Part shown: in pieces, positions 19,131-27,727 of the stretch
How the letters are laid out: every line of letters begins with the position of its first letter
Position numbering within the stretch: position 1 is the first letter of the stretch
DNA from: Saccharomycopsis phalli
Lineage: Eukaryota > Ascomycota > Saccharomycetes > Ascoideales > Saccharomycopsidaceae
Assembly (NCBI GenBank): GCA_020342235.1
Contig: CP073215.1
Span: 806,001 to 870,000 of the forward strand
Direction of reading: 5' to 3'
DNA length: 64,000 bases
Notes under the pieces: model-generated
Told to the model about the DNA's origin: nothing
What the model saw: only the letters and a program-made list of their open reading frames with translations
The model's database searches: none
Translations under genes and position numbers: made by a program

Positions 19131-21650
19131 AAGTTGTTTGTTTTTTTGGAGATGATTTTTTTGGGTTTGTGATAATAAACCATCGTACACACTTTACTAT
19201 AGCAATTAATTTCAGGGTATCTGGCCTGGAAACCGATCCTACTTCAGATCTTAAACTAAGTTAGCGTGGTACGTCCTAGGGTTCCGTGAGTGATGCAGCT
19301 TAGAGCCTGGACCAATACAGTAATTCTCTTCAATATAAGAGATATGCTCTGTAAATGTTTTTTCATACGTAGCCTATAGTCTAAGGTTAGTAGTGGTTTC
19401 ACTTTCAAGGTTTCGTCTTTCCTTGAACTGTTTGGGAGATGGAGGAACTACCCGCTGAGCTTTGCAAAGAATCGAATGTATTGAAGTTTTCCCTGTGGTC
19501 AAAGTCCATGTAGTTTTCTTGGGTCCATTGATGATTGATTATAAGGCTATCAGAGAAGGCTTTTGAATTTTCAGTTGCCTTCGGCGCTAGTAGATCATCA
19601 TGTCATCAATTAAGCCAATTACATTGATCCCATGGTCCCGTAGTTGCTTTAAGAGGACATGAGTGTAGATAATGAAACGTGTAGGCGAGGTTGGTGATCC
19701 TTGGGACGCACCGAAGGTCATTGGGACCCATGAACCCGAGTGCTAGTTGTTGATCCGGAGTTTTGTTCTTCGATTGGGTAAGAAGCTATTAGTCTAATTG
19801 GTTTTCTCAGGTGGTGTGCCGACTTCTTTCATTTTGGATCCTTTACATGGCTCCGTTGTCGGCACCATTGTTACTCGGTATAATCACTCGAGGAACCAGG
19901 AGGCCAAATGCATTCCTGACTGTTCTAATGGATGGCTGTTGAGCTTCATGCCATAAGGGGTCCTCAATGGCCATATGGCGCATTTTATCAGGTGAAGCTC
20001 TGACTTCTAGGATATACTATCTTTTGGTGAGGTAGTATACCATTTTTTCTTAGGACAATGTTTGAGGATAATAGTTACTATATGTTTTGCATAAGCGGTT
20101 GTAATCTTATTGGGCCTCGACAAAGATTTAATTGAGAGCTTGAGACGATTACTGTCGAGTTCTTTCCATAACTTTGGCCAGCCGACTTTGGAAAAGTTTT
20201 GAACTAAGTTTTCTGGTTCTTTGGCTTTAACACCCGATTGTTTAATCTTGACTCGTATTCCGCAGCGGTCCGAACCAAATCGGTGAAGCAGGATAATCAT
20301 GTTCATTACTGGCTGGTTTGGAGACATATATGGGTGTTGGTTGGTCAAATATGGTAAATGCCTCTTTGAGATTTGTTTGGCTCCATTCCCCATAACGGGA
20401 AGGATGTACTTGGACAATTATGATTGCTGAAGTGTTCCTTTAGTGGTTTAAAGTCCCTTCAACATTACTAGCTTCTTTTGGATGCTAATCCAAATAATGA
20501 TTGTCTTCATTGATTCATGACCGTGGGTTCCCGTGAACTTGATTACAAAAGAGATACCTTTTCCTCGGATTCAGCGTGGTCTGTCGGTGTTGGGTCGGAG
20601 GTGGCTTGGGCCCGTGTTGAGAGTTTTGGCACAAGGATTCGTCTATCCTCAATAATGCCTTGGCTGTATGTTGTGAAGTTTGTGTTTAGTGGTCCTATGT
20701 CCTCTGGTCTTGTCTTTTCCGAGGGCTATGTCTCGCTCGTGGCTATTGGATTGAGCATAAGGTGATTCCGTCAAACTGGATCATTTTCAACATAACTATG
20801 ATGACTCCAATGGATACCAAAAAGATCCAAGTGCAGTAAGTGTCAATAATTTCAGGGTCGACTTAATCACATTCAAAGTCAAGCTCTGCTGAGGAGAGCA
20901 ATTAGGTTAGTGGCCAAGAGGTTGCCTTCCCAACCGCGTTCCTATACAAGGGTTCAGAGTTTGGTGATATCCATATTGATACCGTGGTGATTACTCTTGT
21001 CGCACTTGGTGTTGTATCTAAGAGTTCTGGGGACCCAGAGGCTTTGGGTGCTGAGTGAATGAATTGATCAGCAGCGCTTTCCTTGTGATAGATTCAAAGA
21101 TGATTAATCTGAACACAGGAGGTTTCGGCAATAGAAACTCTTGAAGAGTTTATGGGTGTTGGTTGTTTGTGTGTTGGTTACACTAAACATAGGTCGGCGG
21201 TTCCAGGTCGTTCTGACTATGTGGGATTACTATTTTATCCCGGTTGGATAATTCAATGCTTGTTGATAATGATGCATCAGTACGACGAGATAGTCGTTAA
21301 TGACCTTGTTGCCGGTGATTTGCCGCGATATTGGCGTGTGTTTGGTCTATGGCAGGCCGTGTGCCTGTTTTTGTGCTAGGTTTTCCATTCAATCGATGCT
21401 GGAGGGTAGATGCGGCCATTTTGGAGACTCTTTATGCCGGAGGTTCTCTTTTTGTTATTGCTCGACTGTCAGTGCGGATAAAGCTTGGTGGTGGCTGACT
21501 GAGATGTTGTTACGCATGTTGGAGGTGTGTGTATGCGTACTGGTTTTGTACCCGGTTCCAAAACTATAATCTATTGCGATCTGTGGGAGAATCTGCTGGG
21601 AATTCCGCCAGCGGCTAACGGACCAGGGGATTGGTGACCCTGTAAACGTT
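19131..21650 (-). mobile_element. Decayed non-LTR retrotransposon (LINE), minus strand
   Basis: Reading the minus strand, the frame near 19720-19590 gives GASQGSPTSPTRFIIYT and then GINVIGLIDDMMIY. This is the LINE reverse transcriptase block (GxxQGSPxSPxxFxIY) and catalytic box, with IDDM in place of the usual ADD. Upstream, minus 20417-20007, an open piece contains HRFGSDRCGIRV, like the end of an apurinic endonuclease domain (GSDHxPI), and a Lys-rich linker. A possible ORF1 start MAASTLQHRL lies at minus 21419. T-rich plus-strand sequence near 19138-19165 could be the 3' poly(A) end. At about 2.5 kb with many stops it is deleted and degenerate. The Zorro/L1-like versus Tad clade is undecided. 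The ends are approximate. Confidence 0.75.
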
Positions 21651-21691
21651 ACATTGTGAATTTGCGATACTAGGAGAAAGATATCCCATTT

Positions 21692-21721
21692 ACCAGAAAG
21701 TTATCTTTGGAAATTCCATAA
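21692..21721 (+). pseudogene. ZTA1 3'-end fragment
   Basis: Ten codons read TRKLSLEIP plus stop, against TTGKLSLEIPQ plus stop at the end of the complete ZTA1 gene. The following 3' flank (TAAGTATTGCCGCA here, TAGGTATTGTCGCA there) also aligns. This marks the left limit of the second copy of the block. The fragment is too short to be functional. Confidence 0.75.
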
Positions 21722-21919
21722 TAAGTATTGCCGCAGACATATAGAATATGAGAGCGTATATTGATAAAATTGCTTTAAATCTAAATGTCTATTTTGGTTG
21801 AATCTCGAGTACTATATGTTTATGTGGTTATCGCCAAATTAACTGAGCAAGAGAAGTAATCACGTGTGTTGATATTCTCCACGTGATTAATGATTTTGAC
21901 TTCATAAACATCACCTTCA

Positions 21920-22495
21920 ATGTCCAGGCTACGAAAATCACTTGAGAAAATTGATTTACTAAGCGGGAATGATTATTTAGAGCCCAATGAACAAGATGAA
22001 TTGATCAGACTATTTAATGACGTGTCGTACGAGAGAAATCAATGGTTTCTTAATCTCTTTGTGTGGGTGTTTCTCGCCACCACTCCACTATTCACAATTT
22101 TGCCGTTTTTTAAAGCCTACCCTGTTTATGGTTTTTGTGGTATGCTTCTTGTGATTCTTTCTGTGTCAAATTTGTTCTATTTCAATCATTATAAGCTATC
22201 ACAGATTGCTGTTGATGCAACTGGGGCTTGGAAGGCTCAGAAATTGGCGGCAGAAAACCGGGCGTGGCTTACTGCGTTAGCGGCCGTCGAATTTATTGCT
22301 CTGATTGTATATTTATTAAGTTATTATTGGCTGGACAATAGCTTGAAATACAAAAATGGATGGGACACCTGGATATTTGTGCATATACCAATATACACCA
22401 TTGGCTCGTCTTTGATAATAAACTACTGGATCACCAGCTACTCGAATGAAGTGCAGTCTCTCAAGAAGCTCAAATATAACAAAAAAGTGGTATGA
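21920..22495 (+). CDS. Orphan integral membrane protein (four predicted helices)
   Basis: 191 residues, family not recognised. After a charged N-terminus (MSRLRKSLEKIDLLSGNDYL, then an acidic EPNEQDELIRLFNDV) there are hydrophobic segments at about residues 42-62 (FLNLFVWVFLATTPLFTILP), 68-87 (VYGFCGMLLVILSVSNLFYF), 121-140 (ALAAVEFIALIVYLLSYYW) and 152-168 (IFVHIPIYTIGSSLIINYW). The C-terminus is basic (LKKLKYNKKVV). It is intact here, while the copy at 16470-17042 is broken. In both copies it directly precedes a siderophore-transporter locus and has CACGTG about 40 bp before the ATG. A link with iron uptake is possible from that pairing but unproven. Confidence 0.8.
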   Translation: MSRLRKSLEKIDLLSGNDYLEPNEQDELIRLFNDVSYERNQWFLNLFVWVFLATTPLFTILPFFKAYPVYGFCGMLLVILSVSNLFYFNHYKLSQIAVDATGAWKAQKLAAENRAWLTALAAVEFIALIVYLLSYYWLDNSLKYKNGWDTWIFVHIPIYTIGSSLIINYWITSYSNEVQSLKKLKYNKKVV

Positions 22496-22673
22496 TTTTC
22501 TTGTGGAGTCATCTGCTTGATATTTGCTCAATTGCATACATTACTTGTTAAGGTTAATGCGCGCGCCCAGCAATTGAAACAAAATATAAGTAAAATAGGT
22601 CTCCTTCTGTATGGAAGCGATAAAAATATAGAGCAAAAACAATTTCACGATAATCAATAAGTTAAAAAAAAAT

Positions 22674-23039
22674 ATGATTCTCATGATGATTATCTTGTTA
22701 GTATACTACCGTGGTGGCTCGAATTCACATGCAGGCATTATAGGTTCCTTGTGCTTGTATGGATTTGGGGCAGAGCTATTTACTTACCCAACACTGGCAT
22801 CTATCCAGTCATGTATCAGCCACGCAAATATGGCAGTGATCACTGCGCTTTATTTATCCTCATCTAACATTGGTGTGTGCTGTTATGTTCCACTACTTGT
22901 TGCTACTCTTTTCTTAAGAAACCATCATCTTGAATGCATGCAGTCCCTTGATTCAGTCGAGTCGCGTGAAAATGAAGACCACTTGTTTAGTTTTGATAGG
23001 AAGGATTCGAAATGCGGGACCTCTGAATCTTCAGTGTGA
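22674..23039 (+). pseudogene. Internally deleted siderophore-transporter copy
   Basis: A 121-codon open remnant of the ARN/SIT gene at 17214-18956. The first 8 codons keep the nucleotide sequence of the intact gene minus one base, so they read MILMMIIL in a shifted frame. A large deletion then joins to LVYYRGGSNSHAGIIGSLCL, back in the transporter frame. A second, in-frame deletion joins SSSNIG to VCCYVPLLVATLFLR. The acidic tail is kept. Two or three hydrophobic segments remain, so transport is not expected. The open frame is notable, but I treat it as a pseudogene. Confidence 0.85.
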
Positions 23040-23346
23040 TAGATACATACTGTCTAATTGAAGAGACGCTTTGACTTCTTTGACTTAGGGTCTTTTTTTT
23101 TCTGACCTCTTCTCACCTCTTTAAGGGTATTGATCTCACCAGGTATACTCACAGTTTACCAAGAGTATGGTTTTCCTTTTCAGGTATAAGTAATCAGACT
23201 TTTCTTTGAATATTTAAAGAAATATATTTACCTATTTTACCAACACCAATTTTAGTTACTATACTACATACTGTTTGTTATTTTGTTTTTCATACAGAAA
23301 CTATTATATCATTAGCATATATTATATGTACTAGTAAATTATAGTA
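23040..23346. other. Intergenic region after the duplication
   Basis: The first 160 bp belong to the duplicated block. The rest is very AT-rich (TATATTATATGTACTAG near 23320) and forms the shared 3' flank with the minus-strand gene ending at 23347. I see nothing else. Confidence 0.5.
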
Positions 23347-25410
23347 CTAAAACCTAACCTTAATTGGTGACAATTCGCTCACTGACTGCTCAATGCGTGC
23401 CAATGTCTCGTCAATGTTTGTCTCATCAAATTCGTCTTGCCGTTTTTCGTTATTTTTCTCCATAATATCTTCGTTTTGCTCGTCTTCCTCCTGTTCCTCG
23501 ACCTCAACTACTTCATTTTCTTTTTCGCCATGATTTTCATCTTGCAAATTGATCTGCTCTGCGTTCACCTTCTTATAAATTGTCTCATTAATTTTCATAC
23601 GGTTCTTTTTGTCCTTTTTCTTGACCTTATTCTCAACTTCTGCTTTCGCTTTCTTTCCCTCTTTAGAAGCAAACTTGGCAGAGATGCGCTTCAATTCCTG
23701 GGCAATTTTATTGTATGACGGCGACCTAATATCAGCCAATAGCGTATCTTCAGCATCACCACCTATAATACCTTCCATTTCAATCCCCTCAAACTTATTT
23801 TCCATATCTGTATCAACCACAGTATTATTCTTTTCATAGTTCATCTTGCTTTTTTCTTCATTACTTATTTTACCTTCCTCCTTACTTTTCTTTCCTTGAG
23901 CCATCTTTTGCTTGAAACTAGCCTCAGACTCCTCCTTGTCACTCAGGGAGCTTGAATTGTGTTCATGTATCAACTTTTCCGTAACTGTTAACTTCTTTGA
24001 GACTGGTCGATCATACGAAAAGCCTAAGTTTAAACTTTTCAAAACTTCTTCATTATCGTCATGTTTCTGGCTCTGGCTACTAGCAGCAGGCGTACTGCTA
24101 ATTAATAATGACCGCGAAGAATTTCTTATTTGATTCTGTTTGATTTCTAGTAAACTTTTTTGAATATCTACTAAGGAGTTCTCTAGCACAGATACCTTGG
24201 TGTTTAATTCATTAATTAGCTGAGTCTTTTGCCTCAATTGTTCGTCCTTTATAGCAATATCAATATCTTTAGCACTTTCTTCTCGTGATGTCACACTGGA
24301 ATCATTCTTGAATGATCGCGTAGAATCATTACTGCTGCTGCTGTTTTTCCTATCGAGTTTGTGATTATGTGATACTTTTAAGTTCTCAAAACTAAATAAC
24401 GAACGTCGTTGATGATCTTTCTTCCTTTTTTGCTTCTTCGTTTCATAGCCTTCTTTCTCTACTCGGCTCTTGGACTTTGACTTTTTCTTGGATTTCTTGG
24501 TTCTCTTGTTCTTTTCAATCTTCTTATTTTCCAGGTCCGATACTTCTTCCTCTTCTTTACTCTTTCTTGAAATTTTCTCTTCGACCTGTTTTGTCGTTTC
24601 CCTGCTCTTCTTCAGTTTTCCACTTGCCATTTTTGTATTTTTTTCGTTTTCTACTTGTCGATTTGGCTTTGAACTGAGATAATTAGAAATCTTAGAAAAC
24701 ACCGTAGCAAGTATTCCCGGCCCTGTATTATTGCACTCAGGTGCAAACTCTTCTCCTGGAACTAAGCTGTTATCTTCCACGGGCAGTAGTTTAGTAAAAT
24801 CAAACCGGTTCTGATAATCCTGTTTTGGTGGCTCGACTCTCTTGGTAAACAAGTCTGATTCCCTATTCAAATACCTGCTGGTAAATGAACTTTTCAAGTC
24901 CGAATCGTCGATATTTCTCAAGTGCTCGTTTCTTCTTTGATCATGTCTTACCAGTCCTTTAAACAACTCTTCAGGCTCTCTACCGTAATGGATATTTTTA
25001 TCAACACTATTTATTATCCGTTGGATATGATTCTTGGACGACTCGGATCTGTGGCTTGGTACTCGCAATTCTGTACGATATCTGTCAGGTTTGTTCAAGA
25101 GACGCTTTCTTATGTTTTCTCGACTATTGAAAAGACTACCTTGGCTAGTAGATGGCAATCCCCCGGGAATTTTTGAAGCGGGGCTATCATATACAGGTTT
25201 GCTAATCCTATTAGCACTAAATCTGTGGGCAAAACTTGAAGGTATCTCATTTGCGTCAAGTCGATTCAGACTGGTTCTACTTGATAAAAAAGAGCGGTCA
25301 TGGATCCTATTCTCCGTAAAACTTGATACCAGACCATTCTGCTTCCTCTGCTGAAAATTCAACGTCGTTCGTGGTCGGTCACGAAACGAAAAACTCCTGT
25401 CAAAGTTCAT
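23347..25410 (-). CDS. Basic, low-complexity coiled-coil protein of unknown function
   Basis: 687 residues from the ATG at 25410; the frame continues 13 codons upstream but begins at a non-ATG codon. The N-terminal 200 residues are Arg/Ser/Asn-rich (MNFDRSFSFRDRPRTTLNF). A short amphipathic helix follows (GPGILATVFSKISNYLSS), then a long Lys/Glu/Arg region with several nuclear-localisation-like clusters (KKSKKKSKSKSRVEK). A predicted coiled coil is near IKDEQLRQKTQLINELNTK, and the tail is acidic (EVEEQEEDEQNEDIMEK). It ends SVSELSPIKVRF. The layout (basic N-terminus, amphipathic helix, coiled coil) recalls the spindle-pole-body factor Nbp1, but I see no sequence match strong enough to name it. 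Confidence 0.7.
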   Translation of the reverse strand: MNFDRSFSFRDRPRTTLNFQQRKQNGLVSSFTENRIHDRSFLSSRTSLNRLDANEIPSSFAHRFSANRISKPVYDSPASKIPGGLPSTSQGSLFNSRENIRKRLLNKPDRYRTELRVPSHRSESSKNHIQRIINSVDKNIHYGREPEELFKGLVRHDQRRNEHLRNIDDSDLKSSFTSRYLNRESDLFTKRVEPPKQDYQNRFDFTKLLPVEDNSLVPGEEFAPECNNTGPGILATVFSKISNYLSSKPNRQVENEKNTKMASGKLKKSRETTKQVEEKISRKSKEEEEVSDLENKKIEKNKRTKKSKKKSKSKSRVEKEGYETKKQKRKKDHQRRSLFSFENLKVSHNHKLDRKNSSSSNDSTRSFKNDSSVTSREESAKDIDIAIKDEQLRQKTQLINELNTKVSVLENSLVDIQKSLLEIKQNQIRNSSRSLLISSTPAASSQSQKHDDNEEVLKSLNLGFSYDRPVSKKLTVTEKLIHEHNSSSLSDKEESEASFKQKMAQGKKSKEEGKISNEEKSKMNYEKNNTVVDTDMENKFEGIEMEGIIGGDAEDTLLADIRSPSYNKIAQELKRISAKFASKEGKKAKAEVENKVKKKDKKNRMKINETIYKKVNAEQINLQDENHGEKENEVVEVEEQEEDEQNEDIMEKNNEKRQDEFDETNIDETLARIEQSVSELSPIKVRF

Positions 25411-25523
25411 GATCTTGATAAAGCGTGTTTTATTTGTAAATATAAACAAGTATCACGTGTTATTACATTTACCCGGCCTGAGATACTATAAGAGGGTTTA
25501 TTGCGGAGCAACTGAGTGACAGA
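25411..25523. promoter_or_regulatory. Compact divergent promoter
   Basis: Only 113 bp separate the two start codons. The segment contains CACGTG near 25454 and TACTATAAGAGGG near 25486, a TATA-like element about 35 bp before the plus-strand ATG. Confidence 0.5.
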
Positions 25524-25914
25524 ATGTGGAACCCATTTCAACAAACACAAGACAAAAATAATCAGATAGGGATAGTGGATGCAAGGGTAGCGGAGCTAGG
25601 TGGGGAAATTATTAATAAGCAGCCAATTCTGAAGGCGAAAGGCATTGAGGAATTTATTAACGAGGCGCCAATGGCAGAATATATCATTAATGGCGACAAG
25701 GGCGATCCCAACAGTATTATATGCCGAAAGGAAAGCAATGGTGACAAAACGTGAGTAGATTTTCTAATTTTTTTTAGGGCTTGCTAATTTTAGTTGTTTA
25801 CAATTGCAGTATGAGGCAGTACAATTGTTCAAGCAAATGCAGAAGTTTGAGTATTTTTGTTCGTTGCCCGAGGAAGTGGATGCAACGTATTTTGTTTGTC
25901 GAAAGATCACTTAG
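25524..25914 (+). CDS. Small spliced gene, unknown 115-residue protein
   Basis: Exon 1 is 25524-25750 and exon 2 is 25794-25914. Exon 1 gives MWNPFQQTQDKNNQIGIVDA and about 56 further codons, ending ...ESNGDKT. It runs into a stop unless the 43-nt intron is removed: GTGAGT donor at 25751, TTGCTAAT branch-like site, TTTTAG acceptor. The joined frame continues CLQLQYEAVQLFKQMQKF and ends EEVDATYFVCRKIT. A later acceptor at 25809 (TTGCAG) also splices but yields an unlike, Cys/Arg-rich tail. I prefer the first because the frame continues a plausible helical protein and the branch-to-acceptor spacing matches the intron at 31289-31352. I do not recognise the family. Confidence 0.65.
25751..25793 (+). 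other. Short spliceosomal intron (43 nt)
   Basis: GTGAGT at the 5' end and TTGCTAATTTTAG at the 3' end, so the branch A would be about 5 nt before the AG. An upstream TTCTAAT is an alternative branch point with about 25 nt spacing. Removal joins the two exons in frame. Confidence 0.6.
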
Positions 25915-26076
25915 GGGTAAGATTTGTTATTGGTTAAGATGGGCTGGTTTGTTATTGGTTATAAATGGTTAAGATGGGCTGGTCTTGTCTGGTAGAACTA
26001 TTCTGGTTTGTAGGGATGCTGTATTTATTGAATTGGTCTTGTACATATATAGGCAGGGTGGCGGTATTGGGTATTA

Positions 26077-26241
26077 TAAATAAAGTATATTATTGAAAAT
26101 AAAGTATATTATTGTAAATAAAGTATATTATTGTAAATAAAGTATATTATTGTAAATAAAGTATATTATTGTAAATAAAGTATATTATTGTAAATAAAGT
26201 ATATTATTGTAAATAAAGTATATTATTGTAAATAAAGTATA
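26077..26241. repeat. 19-bp tandem array between two convergent 3' ends
   Basis: About 8.7 copies of TAAATAAAGTATATTATTG, nearly identical except that unit 2 starts AAAATAAAG. Each unit holds AATAAA. The array ends inside the FPG stop codon region (the minus-strand TAA is 26242-26244) and lies 163 bp after the small spliced gene, so it forms the shared 3' flank and probably part of one or both 3' UTRs. Confidence 0.92.
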
Positions 26242-27579
26242 TTAGTCCTCTGATTTGAGTCGTTTACTTGTACTTCGGGTGCGTCTAACTCCTGTAACTT
26301 CGTCTTGCTCTTCAATCACTCTTCTCGTTCTTTTAACTTGCTTCTTTTCTTTAACTTGTTTGTCTTTTGTAGTCTTCTTCTTTTCTTTTACTTCCTTCTC
26401 TTTCTTCACATGTCTCCTTCCTTTTTTTCGTTGTATTCCCTCAACATAACAACTAGTTCTTCCCCCAACCGTAACAAACTTAACATCATGTCCCTCAGAT
26501 GTCTTCTTTGCTTTCTTCCCCCATCGGTAGAGCATGAGCCAATTCTTCGGAAATTTCGAGACTTCAGCTTCCAAGTCAACAGATAATTTCGACACCTCGA
26601 TAATCTTCTTGTACAAGAGCTCAATATCGGCGTCCTCGAGCGAGCCTAAAAGCTCTTCTGGGTATATCTTTGCGTGGAATAATACCTCATCGGCCATCCA
26701 GTTTCCAATGCCGGAAAAATATTCTTGCTTAAGAAGAAACGGCTTAATTGTTAAATTTGGCTTCGACTGGAACAAATCCTTAAACTCTTCAAGGGAAAGA
26801 ATACTCCGGCCATGGTCGTTCGGATCAGGGTCCCCAAAAACAAACGGGTTGGAGAGCTCTGTACCAGGAACTTTGGAATAATCAGGCCCCAACTTGGCCA
26901 ATTGCTCAATATTGTTTATCATCGACTCGTCATTGCTTAGCTCAGCGGTGTTGTCGTATATTCTGATTTTTCCCAATCGACGTGGATCAGTATATGCCAC
27001 TTCCAAATCCTTTCCACTTGGGGAAAGAAGATTAAGAAGAAGCTTGTGAAACCGAGGCGGCCATTCTTCCAGACCGTCCTTGTGACTTGTTTCGACGTCA
27101 CTCTCTCGTTCCCCATTTTCTTCCACACCTTCCGCTTCCTTTGCTTCATTCTTCATTTTCTTCTCCTCCATCATCTTGAATACCTTTTTGTCCCCTCCGT
27201 TTTCCATTTGAATGAAATGGCTAGCCACATTCTTAAACTTTAACCACCCAGTCATACCAAAATGCATCAACAAAATAAGTCCATTTGGGTAGACACTCCC
27301 GCTGTCATTACTCGTCCGAATCCAAAAATATTTGCCATGCCTTCCAGTGTTGACGATTTTTTTGTTAATTAAGCAGTTCTCAACTTGCTCAACACTGCCA
27401 AACTTCAACTCGGGTTGGTACTTTATCCCCTTGGTAGCTTTCTTCTTGGCATCTGTATCTGCTTTTAGTCCAGAGAAGATTTTGTCGTCAAAAAGAAGCA
27501 GACTTTTTTTAATTGTAGCCCCAATCAAATGCCGTCTAATATTAGCCACGGCGTGCGAAACCTCTCCAACCTCAGGCAT
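26242..27579 (-). CDS. FPG1: Formamidopyrimidine-DNA glycosylase (Fpg/Nei family)
   Basis: Base-excision-repair glycosylase/AP lyase that removes oxidised purines. It begins MPEVGEV, so the catalytic Pro2 and Glu3 are kept. GLILLMHFGMTGWLKF is the N-terminal lobe motif. IKPFLLKQEYFSGIGNWMAD is the helix-two-turn-helix DNA-binding segment. The C-terminal GGRTSCYVEGIQRKKGRR carries the conserved Arg but no four-cysteine zinc finger, the zinc-less form known from plants and fungi. The 445-residue length is inflated by an acidic Glu/Lys insert at about residues 135-170 and a Lys/Arg-rich tail after residue 390 that could bind DNA or target the nucleus. S. cerevisiae has no such gene; Candida albicans does. 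Confidence 0.9.
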   Translation of the reverse strand: MPEVGEVSHAVANIRRHLIGATIKKSLLLFDDKIFSGLKADTDAKKKATKGIKYQPELKFGSVEQVENCLINKKIVNTGRHGKYFWIRTSNDSGSVYPNGLILLMHFGMTGWLKFKNVASHFIQMENGGDKKVFKMMEEKKMKNEAKEAEGVEENGERESDVETSHKDGLEEWPPRFHKLLLNLLSPSGKDLEVAYTDPRRLGKIRIYDNTAELSNDESMINNIEQLAKLGPDYSKVPGTELSNPFVFGDPDPNDHGRSILSLEEFKDLFQSKPNLTIKPFLLKQEYFSGIGNWMADEVLFHAKIYPEELLGSLEDADIELLYKKIIEVSKLSVDLEAEVSKFPKNWLMLYRWGKKAKKTSEGHDVKFVTVGGRTSCYVEGIQRKKGRRHVKKEKEVKEKKKTTKDKQVKEKKQVKRTRRVIEEQDEVTGVRRTRSTSKRLKSED

Positions 27580-27615
27580 TAAATAAAGTGAAAATAGAAA
27601 AATTGCAAAAAATAT

Positions 27616-27727
27616 TGAACGCGAAGAGATTCGAACTCTTGCCTCTTACGAGACCCGAATGCTCAGCTGTAACAGCCGAAGAGAGGACTCTTGAGTCGGG
27701 CGCCTTAGACCACTCGGCCACACGTCC
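27616..27727 (-). tRNA. tRNA-Leu(CAA) with intron
   Basis: The minus strand reads GGACGTGTGGCCGAGTGGTC and so on. The acceptor stem GGACGTG pairs with CGCGTTC and the discriminator is A. The D arm is GGCCGAGTGGTCTAAGGC. The anticodon stem CCCGA pairs with TCGGG, with loop CT-CAA-G giving anticodon CAA. A 30-nt intron lies after position 37 (plus 27660-27689). The long variable arm TCTCGTAAGAGGC (class II) and the T arm AAGAG-TTCGAAT-CTCTT follow. Box A and box B are intact. The S. cerevisiae tRNA-Leu(CAA) also carries an intron at this place. Confidence 0.96.

Larger units (their letters stand above)
21692..23201. repeat. Segmental duplication, copy 2
   Basis: Second copy of the block at 16235-19130. 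It is shorter because the transporter has two internal deletions. It begins inside the last codons of ZTA1 and ends about 160 bp after the transporter remnant. Confidence 0.88.

Noticed and set aside
25751-25809. Alternative 59-nt intron with the TTGCAG acceptor
   Set aside because: It splices in an unlike, Cys/Arg-rich frame; the 43-nt form keeps a better helical continuation. Not fully excluded.
26077-26241. CRISPR-like array
   Set aside because: Units are contiguous with no spacers, and this is a eukaryote; all arrays in the window are plain tandem repeats.
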